Assembly (NCBI GenBank): GCA_002703265.1
Contig: NZTZ01000018.1
Span: forward strand, 1-7,001
Direction: 5' to 3'
Length of the DNA: 7,001 nt
Source of the DNA: Chloroflexota bacterium
GTDB taxonomy: Bacteria > Chloroflexota > Dehalococcoidia > Lucifugimonadales > Lucifugimonadaceae
Part shown: piece after piece, positions 1 through 6,752 of the stretch
Layout: each line of letters begins with the position of its first letter
Position numbering within the stretch: position 1 is the stretch's first letter
Position numbers and translations under genes: made by a program
The notes under the pieces: model-generated
Databases searched by the model: none
What the model saw: the letters and a program-made list of their open reading frames with translations, nothing else
What the model was told of the DNA's origin: nothing

Positions 1-506
1 CAATCTTAAGTTTGGTATTTATTGTATCTTTTGTTCTAATCACACTAATAAATATTTATACTAAAAATAATCAAATTATCAAAAGACTAAATCTTAGATC
101 TAAGTTTAATACTCAAAACACTTTATTTTATTGTTTTTTACTTTCTATAATTGGAACTCTTTCGTCATTATATCTATCAGAGATGAAAGATTTGGAACCA
201 TGTAAATATTGTTGGTTTGAAAGGATTTTTTTATTCCCATTAGTGTTTATTTTTTTCGTTAGTTGGATCAAAAAAAATAGTTTTGGAATAATCATCTCTA
301 TACCTTTTATTATTTCTGGAATATTACTAACTTTATATCACTACTGGATACAACTATTCCCTCCAGATGAAACTTGTGATGTAATTAGTTGCTCGAGTCC
401 ATATATTTGGGAATTAGGATTTATTTCTATTCCATTAATGGCTTTTTTCAACTTTTTTGGATTAGTATTAATATTAATAAACTACAAATTAATTGGAGAA
501 AAATAA
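1..506 (+). CDS. DsbB/BdbC-family membrane disulfide oxidoreductase, possibly 5'-partial
   Basis: Proteins of this family sit in the cytoplasmic membrane and pass electrons from an extracytoplasmic thioredoxin-fold oxidant to quinone. Numbering from a TTG at 12, I see the first redox pair in LEPCKYCWFERIFLFPL (C64, C67) and the second in ETCDVISC (C122, C127). Both are the BdbC-style loops followed by the expected hydrophobic helices. Membrane segments lie near residues 37-56, 71-87, 90-110 and 135-157. A further hydrophobic stretch at about 1-17 is more than the usual four helices. The frame stays open to the left edge (codons for I-L-S precede the TTG) and no in-frame ATG occurs before residue 58. 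The true start may therefore be TTG 12 or lie outside the window. It is followed directly by the thioredoxin-like lipoprotein gene, with stop TAA touching ATG. The family call is secure; the start is not. Confidence 0.85.
   Translation, partial: ILSLVFIVSFVLITLINIYTKNNQIIKRLNLRSKFNTQNTLFYCFLLSIIGTLSSLYLSEMKDLEPCKYCWFERIFLFPLVFIFFVSWIKKNSFGIIISIPFIISGILLTLYHYWIQLFPPDETCDVISCSSPYIWELGFISIPLMAFFNFFGLVLILINYKLIGEK
495..498 (+). promoter_or_regulatory. Ribosome binding site of the thioredoxin-like lipoprotein gene
   Basis: GGAG lies 8 bases before the ATG at 507, within the final codons of the DsbB-like gene. It supports that start and the operon link between the two redox genes. Confidence 0.6.
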
Positions 507-1091
507 ATGAAAATTAAGACATTATTATTTTTATTGTTAATTTTTATTTTTTCATGCTCAGGTTCAAACTATAATTTTTCTGAGGTTACTATAAAAGGTG
601 GTAGCTTACCAGAGTATAATCGAAATATTGAAGATGCTGCCGTAGGAGCCTTTGCTCCTGTTCCTACTGGGGTTGATTTAAACTCAGAACCCATAACAAT
701 TACAACAAGAAGAGGCCTTGAAGAAAAAAAGGCATCCATTATCGTATTTTTAGCCCACTGGTGTTCACATTGTCAAAGAGAAGTACCAATGATACAAAAA
801 TTTATAAATTCCAATGGCTATCCAAATAATATAAACTTGTTTGGAGTTGCAACGCATATCGATAAAAATAGAAATAATTATCCTCCAGATAGCTGGTTAG
901 AAAGAGAACAATTCAACATCCCAACAATTTTTGACGATGAAAACAACTCTATAGCTGATTCTTTTGGACTTAGTGCATTTCCATTTTGGGTCTTCCTTAA
1001 TCCTGATGGAACAGTTTATATGAGACATGCTGGATCATTATCTGAAGATCAATTTTTTCAGGTTATGACAGCTGGAAATATTTTAGAGTAA
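507..1091 (+). CDS. Thioredoxin-fold (TlpA-like) lipoprotein, predicted envelope thiol-disulfide oxidoreductase
   Basis: The N-terminus has a short basic region, a hydrophobic core at about 5-15, and a lipobox-like I-F-S-C with C17 as the predicted lipidated cysteine. Phe at -2 is less common there. The mature protein is therefore expected outside the cytoplasmic membrane. The thioredoxin domain spans about residues 45-190. It has the active site AHWCSHCQREVP (C86, C89) and a probable cis-proline in GLSAFPFW (P159). The overall pattern is that of TlpA/AhpC-TSA family proteins. The dipeptide S-H between the cysteines places His just before the second Cys, as in the CPHC of DsbA, which suggests an oxidising rather than reducing role (inference). 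The ATG abuts the stop of the upstream DsbB-like gene, and GGAG at 495-498 with an 8-base spacing supports this start. The adjacency makes it the likely redox partner of that membrane protein. Confidence 0.85.
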   Translation: MKIKTLLFLLLIFIFSCSGSNYNFSEVTIKGGSLPEYNRNIEDAAVGAFAPVPTGVDLNSEPITITTRRGLEEKKASIIVFLAHWCSHCQREVPMIQKFINSNGYPNNINLFGVATHIDKNRNNYPPDSWLEREQFNIPTIFDDENNSIADSFGLSAFPFWVFLNPDGTVYMRHAGSLSEDQFFQVMTAGNILE

Positions 1092-1095
1092 AATC

Positions 1096-1341
1096 TTGAT
1101 ATACAATTACGAAGTAAAAATTTTATACAAAGATAATGTTAATGATCCTCAGGGTCTAACAATAACTGAATCTGCAAATCGAATTGGATTTGATGGTATA
1201 AAAAGTATTCGATCAGGAAAAATTTTCATAGTAGAAATAGAATCTGATTCAGTTAAGAATGCTGAAAAGGCAGTTGCAGAAATATCTGACAAACTATTAT
1301 CTAACCCAATTATAGAAAAGTTCTCTTTCGAAAAGCTATAA
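1096..1341 (+). CDS. purS: Phosphoribosylformylglycinamidine synthase subunit PurS
   Basis: PurS is the small structural subunit of the three-part FGAM synthase (PurS-PurQ-PurL), step 4 of de novo purine synthesis in the cytoplasm. It bridges PurQ and PurL and aids ammonia transfer. The 81-residue length fits the family (about 80-85). The N-terminal strand followed by V-N-D-P-Q-G (residues 15-20), then A-N-R-I-G-F and I-R-S-G-K-I-F, matches the PurS pattern. The best start is TTG at 1096, four bases after the preceding stop. No ATG or GTG is suitably placed, and only a weak AGAG lies upstream. Normally purQ and purL follow purS; here the next gene is convergent hisB, so the partners must be elsewhere. 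The final 6 bases overlap the end of hisB on the other strand. The family call is firm; the TTG start is probable. Confidence 0.88.
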   Translation: MIYNYEVKILYKDNVNDPQGLTITESANRIGFDGIKSIRSGKIFIVEIESDSVKNAEKAVAEISDKLLSNPIIEKFSFEKL

Positions 1342-1929
1342 AGAACCTTTAGTTGATGCTATTGAATCAACTCTTCTTGGATCAAAAGAAGCAGCTTCTC
1401 TTAGAGCTCTAGAAAATGTCTTAAATGAAGACTCTAAAATATGATGATGATTTGAACCAGATAACATTCTTAAGTGAATTCCGAATCTACCATTAGCTGA
1501 TAGAGATTCATAGAAATGCCTACCCATATCTAATGAAAATTCTCCTTCATTATCAGAGCTCCCCATATCTATTACTGAGTATCCTCTACCAGACAAATCT
1601 AATGCTACGCTACACAGAGCTTCATCTAACAAACAAGTCTTATCACCCATTCTTAATATACCAACCCTATCTCCTAAAGCATCATCAATACACATTCCCA
1701 GAACGATTGCAGCATCTTCAATTATATGGTGAGTTCCTGTTTCTAAATCGCCTTCAATTGATGCTTTTATATCTATCAACCCATGCCTAGCGATTTGATC
1801 AAGCATATGATTAAGCATTCCAACAGGAGATTTTATTTCCGAAACTCCTTTACCATCCATATTTATTTCTATAGAAATTTGAGTTTCCCCAGTAGTTCTA
1901 GTTTTTTTAGATTTTCTTTCAATATTCAT
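1336..1929 (-). CDS. hisB: Imidazoleglycerol-phosphate dehydratase HisB (monofunctional)
   Basis: HisB removes water from imidazoleglycerol phosphate to give imidazoleacetol phosphate, using a Mn-bound active site in a 24-subunit cytoplasmic enzyme. The 197 residues match the usual monofunctional dehydratase, and there is no fused phosphatase domain. All metal and substrate motifs are visible: HMLDQIARHG (41-50), GTHHIIED (65-72), DLSGRGY (111-117) and SGSNHHHILESSFK (157-170). The C-terminus RRVDSIASTKGSL is the usual family ending. Start ATG is 17 bases after the hisC stop, and I see no clear Shine-Dalgarno there, only an A/T-rich stretch. It is the last gene of the his operon visible here. 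It runs head-on into purS, overlapping that gene's end by 6 bases. Identification is very secure. Confidence 0.97.
   Translation of the reverse strand: MNIERKSKKTRTTGETQISIEINMDGKGVSEIKSPVGMLNHMLDQIARHGLIDIKASIEGDLETGTHHIIEDAAIVLGMCIDDALGDRVGILRMGDKTCLLDEALCSVALDLSGRGYSVIDMGSSDNEGEFSLDMGRHFYESLSANGRFGIHLRMLSGSNHHHILESSFKTFSRALREAASFDPRRVDSIASTKGSL
1351..1372. repeat. Inverted repeat at the purS/hisB convergent junction
   Basis: AGTTGAT (1351-1357) and ATCAACT (1366-1372) form a perfect 7-base-pair stem with an 8-base loop. A weaker outer pairing is possible between AAGAA (1341-1345) and TTCTT (1374-1378). It begins 10 bases after the purS stop and lies inside the last codons of hisB. There is no T-tract in either direction, so a terminator role is only a possibility. 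It could also simply be coding sequence. Confidence 0.3.
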
Positions 1930-1946
1930 AATTTTTATTTATATCA

Positions 1947-3026
1947 TTAAATCAACAAATCTAGCTCTTGCAATAATTTACGAGTTTGATCAGGTGTTCC
2001 AGCAGAAATTCTTAATGAATTATCAATAAATTGATTTGAAAATTTTCTTACAAATATCCCTTTGCTTGCTAATCCATCAAATATTTCGTTAGCATTTAAT
2101 TTTCCTAAATCGCAAAGAACAAAATTTGCATTAGATTTATATACTTTAATACCATTTTTTTTCTTCAAAAAACTATAAATCATATCTTTTTGCTCCATAA
2201 GAATTTTTACTTTTTCGTATAGTTTTTCCTTATTTTTCATAGCTTCAATTGCTACAAATTCAGCTGCTGAATTTATATTATATGGTTGTTTTATCTGTAT
2301 TATTCTCTTAATAATCTCAGTGTTAGTAATCGCATATCCTAATCTTAATCCAGCTAAACCAGCCCATTTAGAAAAAGATCTTATTATAATCAAATTTTCA
2401 AAGTCATCAATTAGATTCATATATGACTGTCCACAAAATTCAAAATAAGTTTCATCAACAACCACAATAATATTTTGTTTAAGCAAATATATTAATTCTT
2501 CTTTTTCTACTATATTTCCCGTAGGATTATTGGGTGATGCGATAAAAATCATTTTAGTTTTATCATCCAATATCTTTGTTATTCCTTCCAAATCAAGACC
2601 AAAATCTTTTCCCCTTTTGACTGAAACAACTTCTGCACCTTGTATCTTTGCAAAAAACTCATACATTCCAAAAGTAGGTTGAGCATCTATTAATTTATCA
2701 TTTGGTTCTAAAAATAATCTAATTAGTATATCTATTAGTTCATCACTACCTGAACTAGCAACAATTTTTTCAAATTTAGCTCCTGTATAATCACTTAATG
2801 CTTTTCTTAGTCTTTTTTGATTAGGATCTGGATACTCGTGAATGTTTATTTGAGAAAGATTTTTAGTTAAGTTTAACTCAGAACCAAAAGGGTTCTCGTT
2901 AGCGTTTAACTTAATAATTTCTTCAGAAGTAATACCCGATTCATCTGATAATTTGTCTGAAGGATCAACACCATCATAAGCAGGAGAATCTTTTATATTT
3001 TTTCTAAGATAACGATCAATACTCAT
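1947..3026 (-). CDS. hisC: Histidinol-phosphate aminotransferase HisC
   Basis: HisC is a PLP enzyme that transaminates imidazoleacetol phosphate with glutamate to give histidinol phosphate. The 359-residue protein has the fold-type I aminotransferase landmarks in order: LNANENPFG (40-48), SSGSDELID (91-99), SPNNPTG (164-170), VVDETYFEF (189-197) with the PLP-ring Asp191, SFSKWAGLAGLRLGY (217-231) with the Schiff-base Lys220, and LRISAGT (338-344) with the substrate-binding Arg339. The ATG begins immediately after the hisD stop, with no gap. An AGGAG sits 5 bases upstream inside the end of hisD, which strongly supports this start. Its position between hisD and hisB fixes the role as HisC rather than another class I/II aminotransferase. 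The active-site context resembles Chloroflexota homologues as I remember them. Confidence 0.97.
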   Translation of the reverse strand: MSIDRYLRKNIKDSPAYDGVDPSDKLSDESGITSEEIIKLNANENPFGSELNLTKNLSQINIHEYPDPNQKRLRKALSDYTGAKFEKIVASSGSDELIDILIRLFLEPNDKLIDAQPTFGMYEFFAKIQGAEVVSVKRGKDFGLDLEGITKILDDKTKMIFIASPNNPTGNIVEKEELIYLLKQNIIVVVDETYFEFCGQSYMNLIDDFENLIIIRSFSKWAGLAGLRLGYAITNTEIIKRIIQIKQPYNINSAAEFVAIEAMKNKEKLYEKVKILMEQKDMIYSFLKKKNGIKVYKSNANFVLCDLGKLNANEIFDGLASKGIFVRKFSNQFIDNSLRISAGTPDQTRKLLQELDLLI

Positions 3027-4343
3027 TTATTCTCCTGTAAAAAAATTCTTTCTGACGGTTAGTGCATTTTTATGAGCATCTAAAGATTCTAATGATGCTA
3101 ACAATTCTCCATCTTCACAAATCTTATCAAATTCTTCTTTATCTATAGATAGTACAGGAATATTTTTTGTGAATGTTCTTGTCGAAAGTGATGAAGAGTA
3201 TCTTGCAGAACCGTTTGTAGGCATTACATGACTAGGACCAGCAACATAATCTGCCAAAACTTCTGATGAAATCTCTCCTAGAAATAGCGAACCAGAACTA
3301 TTAATTTTTTTGGATAAATGAATTAAATTTTCTGAAGGAATGGTAGTATGTTCTGCGGCAATTAAATTTGCTACTTCTACCATCTCTTCTTCTTCATTAA
3401 TAATTGATATAAAACCTCGTTCCATAGATTTCTTTATAATATCTTTTCTATCAAGAGATGAAAGCTTTTTTAAATATAAATTATTTATTGAATTAGCTAA
3501 ATCCATTTGATTAGTAATTACTATTGGCAATGCAAGTACATCATGCTCAGCTTGGGCCATAAGATCTGATACTACAAAATCTATATTTGAAGATTGATCA
3601 CATATTATTAGAGTTTCTGTTGGACCAAAAATTCCATCTACTCCAACATCACCATAAACTTGTTTTTTTGCATTCATCACAAATATATTTCCTGGGCCAC
3701 AAATCAAATCTACTCTAGGGATAGTTTCAGTTCCGTAAGCCATCGCCGTTATTGCTTGAGGGCCTCCATAAGTATAAAATTCATCTACTCCACAAAGTTT
3801 TGCAGTAGCTAATAAGTACTTATTAGGATTTTGGTTACCTGGTGTGGGAGAACTAACAGCTATTCTTTTTACTCCAGCAATTTTTGCAGGCACAACAGTC
3901 ATTATTATTGTAGAAATCAATGGAGCAGATCCACTTGGTATATAACAACCAACTGATTCAATTGGTCTGACATATTCACCATAACCTTTTTCTTCATCAA
4001 ACCAACTTTTGCTAAGAGTTTTACTTTGGAATAATTTCACTCTCTCAATTGTATTTAAAATAACCTCTTTTTCTTTCTTGGAAATTTGTGACACTGACTC
4101 GTCTAAAATATTTTTTCTAACTTTTATACCACCAAATTGTACGCCATCAATCTTTGAACTTATTTCAACAAGAAAATCATCACCTTTTTTCTTAGTTAAT
4201 TCAATTATTTTTCCTATATATTGTTCTAATTCATAAGTTTTAGAGAAATATCCATTTCCATCAGAACTAATACTAGAATAGCTATTTGTTCGAATTTTAT
4301 TTAGATAATCTTGAGTAGCTTTTTTACCCATTAAGATTTTCAT
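3027..4343 (-). CDS. hisD: Histidinol dehydrogenase HisD
   Basis: HisD carries out the last two steps of the pathway, NAD-dependent oxidation of L-histidinol through the aldehyde to L-histidine, as a zinc-dependent homodimer. The 438 residues are the usual length. The NAD-binding core shows CGPGNIFVMNAKKQVYGDVG (215-234) and GIFGPTETLI (237-246). The zinc ligands expected from the E. coli enzyme are present: Q264 and H267 in AQAEHD, D365 in ADYVAGPSHVMPTNGSAR, and H424 near the C-terminus. The catalytic pair is E331-H332 in AAEHTTIP. The GPTE variant replaces the more common GPSE. The start ATG overlaps the hisG stop as ATGA (4 bases), and GGAG lies 7 bases upstream, so translational coupling to hisG is likely. 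I see no damage. Identification is very secure. Confidence 0.97.
   Translation of the reverse strand: MKILMGKKATQDYLNKIRTNSYSSISSDGNGYFSKTYELEQYIGKIIELTKKKGDDFLVEISSKIDGVQFGGIKVRKNILDESVSQISKKEKEVILNTIERVKLFQSKTLSKSWFDEEKGYGEYVRPIESVGCYIPSGSAPLISTIIMTVVPAKIAGVKRIAVSSPTPGNQNPNKYLLATAKLCGVDEFYTYGGPQAITAMAYGTETIPRVDLICGPGNIFVMNAKKQVYGDVGVDGIFGPTETLIICDQSSNIDFVVSDLMAQAEHDVLALPIVITNQMDLANSINNLYLKKLSSLDRKDIIKKSMERGFISIINEEEEMVEVANLIAAEHTTIPSENLIHLSKKINSSGSLFLGEISSEVLADYVAGPSHVMPTNGSARYSSSLSTRTFTKNIPVLSIDKEEFDKICEDGELLASLESLDAHKNALTVRKNFFTGE
3032..3036 (-). promoter_or_regulatory. Ribosome binding site of hisC
   Basis: AGGAG on the minus strand, 5 bases before the hisC ATG and inside the last codons of hisD, is the clearest Shine-Dalgarno in the window. 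It decides the hisC start. Confidence 0.7.
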
Positions 4344-5371
4344 TTTTGATCTCCAAAAATAGAAATAGCAGTTTCAAGTTTAGAAAAACCTATTGAATCT
4401 TTATAAAAAATCATTCCTACATCTGATGTTGTGATACTAATACCACCCATATTCCTTAATTCTGTGACACAATTTAGTAGTTGTTCTTTATGAATAATCA
4501 ATTCTAATGATATCCAAGCTCCAGGTTCAGATGTTATCACTTGACTAAAAGAAGGCCCCTTGAGTCCATGTAAAACCGGATTAGAACCTATTGTAGTTTT
4601 CAATTCATCTGTGTCACTTAAGTTCAATTCTTCCAATGATAAATTAACAGTTAACCTAATAAACTTCTTTGAATTTAATAACGCTTCAATTTTTTCAATA
4701 ATAGATTTTGCTAATTCTATAGAACTATATTTTTCATGCATAGTTTCTATATTTGCTACTAATGCCGCCTGTGAGGAGAAAACTGTTCCATTTTGAATAA
4801 TCTTAAGTCTATTTTGTCGTAATGTATTTCCAGTTGCAGTAATATCACAAATCATATCTGCATATCCAATATAAGGAGCAACTTCTATACCACCACTTGC
4901 ATCAACTATATCAAAATAATAAATTGAATTCTGATTTAGAAACCTAGTAACTAGTCTTGGATATTTTGTTGCGATTCTAAGATCTCTTCCTTTTTCTCTC
5001 ATTTCAAAGGATAAATCAGCTAAATCAGCTAAATTTTGAACGTCAATCCAAGCTTCAGGTACGGCTAGAACCATATCAGATGATCCATATCCTAAATCAT
5101 CAATTATAGCTATTGTATTTCCATTATCAATTTTATTTTCATAAAAACTATCTAAACCTACAATTCCTAAGTCAGCTACCTTTGAATCAAGTCGGGATGG
5201 AATATCTGATTGTCTTTGAAACATTATATCCACTCCTTTTAGACTTGGGATATTAGCTGTATAAACTCTATCATTTGGTCTTGATACATCAAGGCCACAT
5301 TTGTTCAAAAGACTTAAACTTCCGTCATATAAAGCGCCTGAAACTGGGATAGCAAAAGAAATATTATCCAA
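4340..5371 (-). CDS. hisG: ATP phosphoribosyltransferase HisG, long form with C-terminal regulatory domain
   Basis: HisG condenses ATP and PRPP to phosphoribosyl-ATP, the committed and usually histidine-inhibited first step. The catalytic part (about 1-232) shows IPVSGALYDGS near the N-terminus, VADLGIVGLDSF (65-76), ASGGIEVAPYIGYADMICDI (158-177) and the PRPP-binding loop TATGNTLRQN (178-187). At 343 residues it is much longer than the short HisZ-dependent form (about 200-220). Residues about 235-322 look like the ACT-like domain III of long HisG, with NPVLHGLKGPSFSQV and a final strand ending in MIF. A further 20 or so residues follow. The start is TTG, one base after the hisZ stop. AGGAG lies 11 bases upstream, rather far, and no ATG or GTG is usable. 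Coexistence with an adjacent hisZ is unusual, because long HisG normally needs no HisZ. Confidence 0.94.
   Translation of the reverse strand: MDNISFAIPVSGALYDGSLSLLNKCGLDVSRPNDRVYTANIPSLKGVDIMFQRQSDIPSRLDSKVADLGIVGLDSFYENKIDNGNTIAIIDDLGYGSSDMVLAVPEAWIDVQNLADLADLSFEMREKGRDLRIATKYPRLVTRFLNQNSIYYFDIVDASGGIEVAPYIGYADMICDITATGNTLRQNRLKIIQNGTVFSSQAALVANIETMHEKYSSIELAKSIIEKIEALLNSKKFIRLTVNLSLEELNLSDTDELKTTIGSNPVLHGLKGPSFSQVITSEPGAWISLELIIHKEQLLNCVTELRNMGGISITTSDVGMIFYKDSIGFSKLETAISIFGDQK
4351..4354 (-). promoter_or_regulatory. Ribosome binding site of hisD
   Basis: GGAG on the minus strand sits 7 bases before the ATG of hisD, inside the 3' end of hisG. Together with the ATGA overlap it fixes the hisD start and indicates coupled translation. 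Confidence 0.65.
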
Positions 5372-5372
5372 T

Positions 5373-6752
5373 CTAAATTTTACTCCTATTTATTTTATTA
5401 TTTTCAAAAAATATAACTTCAGAAATTTCATTTTTTGAGCTCCAAAGTTTTAATTCTTCCAAATTAGCAAAAGAAGAATTCAGACTTACTATATTACCCT
5501 TAGAACGTTCTTTTTTACAAGTATCAATAGCCTCATTCAGATCATTTTGATCATCAATATAAATAATGACTTTTTTTGATTTAGGAACTTCAAAGCTAAA
5601 ATTTTTACTGTGAATTATCTTTTCTGAATCAACAGCAAATCCAGCAGCAGAAAGTTTTTCTCCTAATGAATTCCCTACTGAATCATACCTTCCTCCACCA
5701 CCCAAGATATCATTATTTGAATTAGTAAGGTTAAAAACAAAACCTGTATAATAACCCCATTCTCTAACTAAACCATAATCGATAAATATTTCAGATTGAT
5801 CAATATCATAATGAGATAAATTACTAGTTAAGTCATAAAGATTCTTAAGTTTGTTTTTTACAGAAATATTTTTCAAAACAAGGTTAGCCTCTGAAATACT
5901 TTCCTCGAGATTTAAATTGATATTTACTAGCTTATTGATTATAGAAACACATTGAAGAAATTTTTCTCGTGAGGTACTACTTGAAAACTTATTTATCATT
6001 CCAGATATAATAGAATCTTTATCTCTTGTTTGTTCAAAGTTAGAATCTGAATTAAAAGCTGATTTAAGCAATAAAGAAAAATCTTGATTCTGAATTTCTT
6101 TTATCTCAAAAGACTCTTCAAGAAAAACAATTCCGCTTTCTTCTGCCTTGATAATTATAGCGTCTTCAGAGTAATTAGTTCTTATTTGATCTATATTTTG
6201 GAGTATAAATAAAGCAACCCTGTCACTTAATTCAAAAGATTTAATTACTTCTTGCAAAATCCCTAAATGACCTATAGATATTCTAATTTCTTCACTTAAA
6301 ATTTTTTCTAGGAAAATTTTTGACATCGCTATAATTTCTAGGTCTGAAAACAAATTATTATTACCGATTAGCTCTACTCCATTTTGCCTAGAATAATTTT
6401 TATTATTACTACTAGCATATCTGTATATTTCGCCGGAATAAGAATATCTCACTTCATTTGAATTATTACGATTTTCTAAAAAAAGTCGCATAATTGAAGG
6501 AGTAAAATCTGGACGCAAAGATACATCTAGACCAGACGGGTCTCTAAAATTGTAGATATTACTACCTATACTTGAACCTGTTTTTCTAGAAAAGATAGAA
6601 GATTTTTCAATAATTGGAGTGTCTATTCTTTCATATCCCCAAAGTTTTGTGAAATTAAAAAATTCGTAGTCAAGCTTGTTAGAAATACCTAGTTCATTTG
6701 AAAATCTATCACTGAAGCCAGAGATTTTATTTAAGTTATTTTTATCGTCCAA
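5373..6752 (-). CDS. hisZ: HisZ, ATP phosphoribosyltransferase regulatory subunit (HisRS paralogue)
   Basis: HisZ is a catalytically inactive relative of histidyl-tRNA synthetase that binds HisG and makes it active and histidine-responsive. Class II synthetase-like motifs appear in order: LRPDFTPSIMR (79-89), RYSYSGEIYRY (102-112), RQNGVELIG (122-130), LVREWGYYTGFVF (328-340) and GGGGRYD (351-357). HisZ traits outweigh HisRS ones. LRPD-x-T-P replaces LRPEGTA, REWGYYTG replaces RGLDYYT, and the motif 3 Arg of GLER is replaced by Lys378 in DSEKI. The length of 459 exceeds typical HisZ. Residues about 391-459 form an extra alpha/beta-looking tail resembling a shortened HisRS anticodon-binding domain. 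The proposed start is TTG at 6752. The frame is closed by a stop 18 bases upstream, with only an ATT as another start, and no Shine-Dalgarno is apparent. It leads the his operon, one base before hisG. HisRS remains a less likely alternative. Confidence 0.87.
   Translation of the reverse strand: MDDKNNLNKISGFSDRFSNELGISNKLDYEFFNFTKLWGYERIDTPIIEKSSIFSRKTGSSIGSNIYNFRDPSGLDVSLRPDFTPSIMRLFLENRNNSNEVRYSYSGEIYRYASSNNKNYSRQNGVELIGNNNLFSDLEIIAMSKIFLEKILSEEIRISIGHLGILQEVIKSFELSDRVALFILQNIDQIRTNYSEDAIIIKAEESGIVFLEESFEIKEIQNQDFSLLLKSAFNSDSNFEQTRDKDSIISGMINKFSSSTSREKFLQCVSIINKLVNINLNLEESISEANLVLKNISVKNKLKNLYDLTSNLSHYDIDQSEIFIDYGLVREWGYYTGFVFNLTNSNNDILGGGGRYDSVGNSLGEKLSAAGFAVDSEKIIHSKNFSFEVPKSKKVIIYIDDQNDLNEAIDTCKKERSKGNIVSLNSSFANLEELKLWSSKNEISEVIFFENNKINRSKI
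5383..5387 (-). promoter_or_regulatory. Ribosome binding site of hisG
   Basis: AGGAG on the minus strand lies within the last codons of hisZ, 11 bases before the TTG taken as the hisG start. The spacing is long, but this is the only purine-rich Shine-Dalgarno in reach, and no ATG or GTG in the hisG frame is closer. It supports the TTG start and suggests that hisZ and hisG translation are coupled. Confidence 0.55.

Noticed and set aside
1321..1338. TTTCGAAA palindrome at the end of purS as a terminator
   Set aside because: It gives only a very short stem with almost no loop and no following T-tract, and it is inside coding sequence.
1533..1790. Plus-strand 85-codon open frame
   Set aside because: It lies wholly inside hisB on the opposite strand, and the translation has no recognisable features; it is a shadow of the real gene.
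4009..4236. Plus-strand 75-codon open frame
   Set aside because: Antisense to hisD, which is intact and has all its catalytic residues. The hydrophobic, Ser/Phe-rich translation is typical of antisense reading of A/T-rich genes.
4560..4796. Plus-strand 78-codon open frame
   Set aside because: Antisense to the regulatory domain of hisG, with no ribosome binding site and no recognisable protein.
5373..6752. Calling this gene histidyl-tRNA synthetase (hisS)
   Set aside because: The motif 3 Arg is replaced by Lys, the RGLDYYT loop is altered to REWGYYTG, LRPDFTP is HisZ-like, and it heads a his operon next to hisG. HisZ fits better, though not with absolute certainty.
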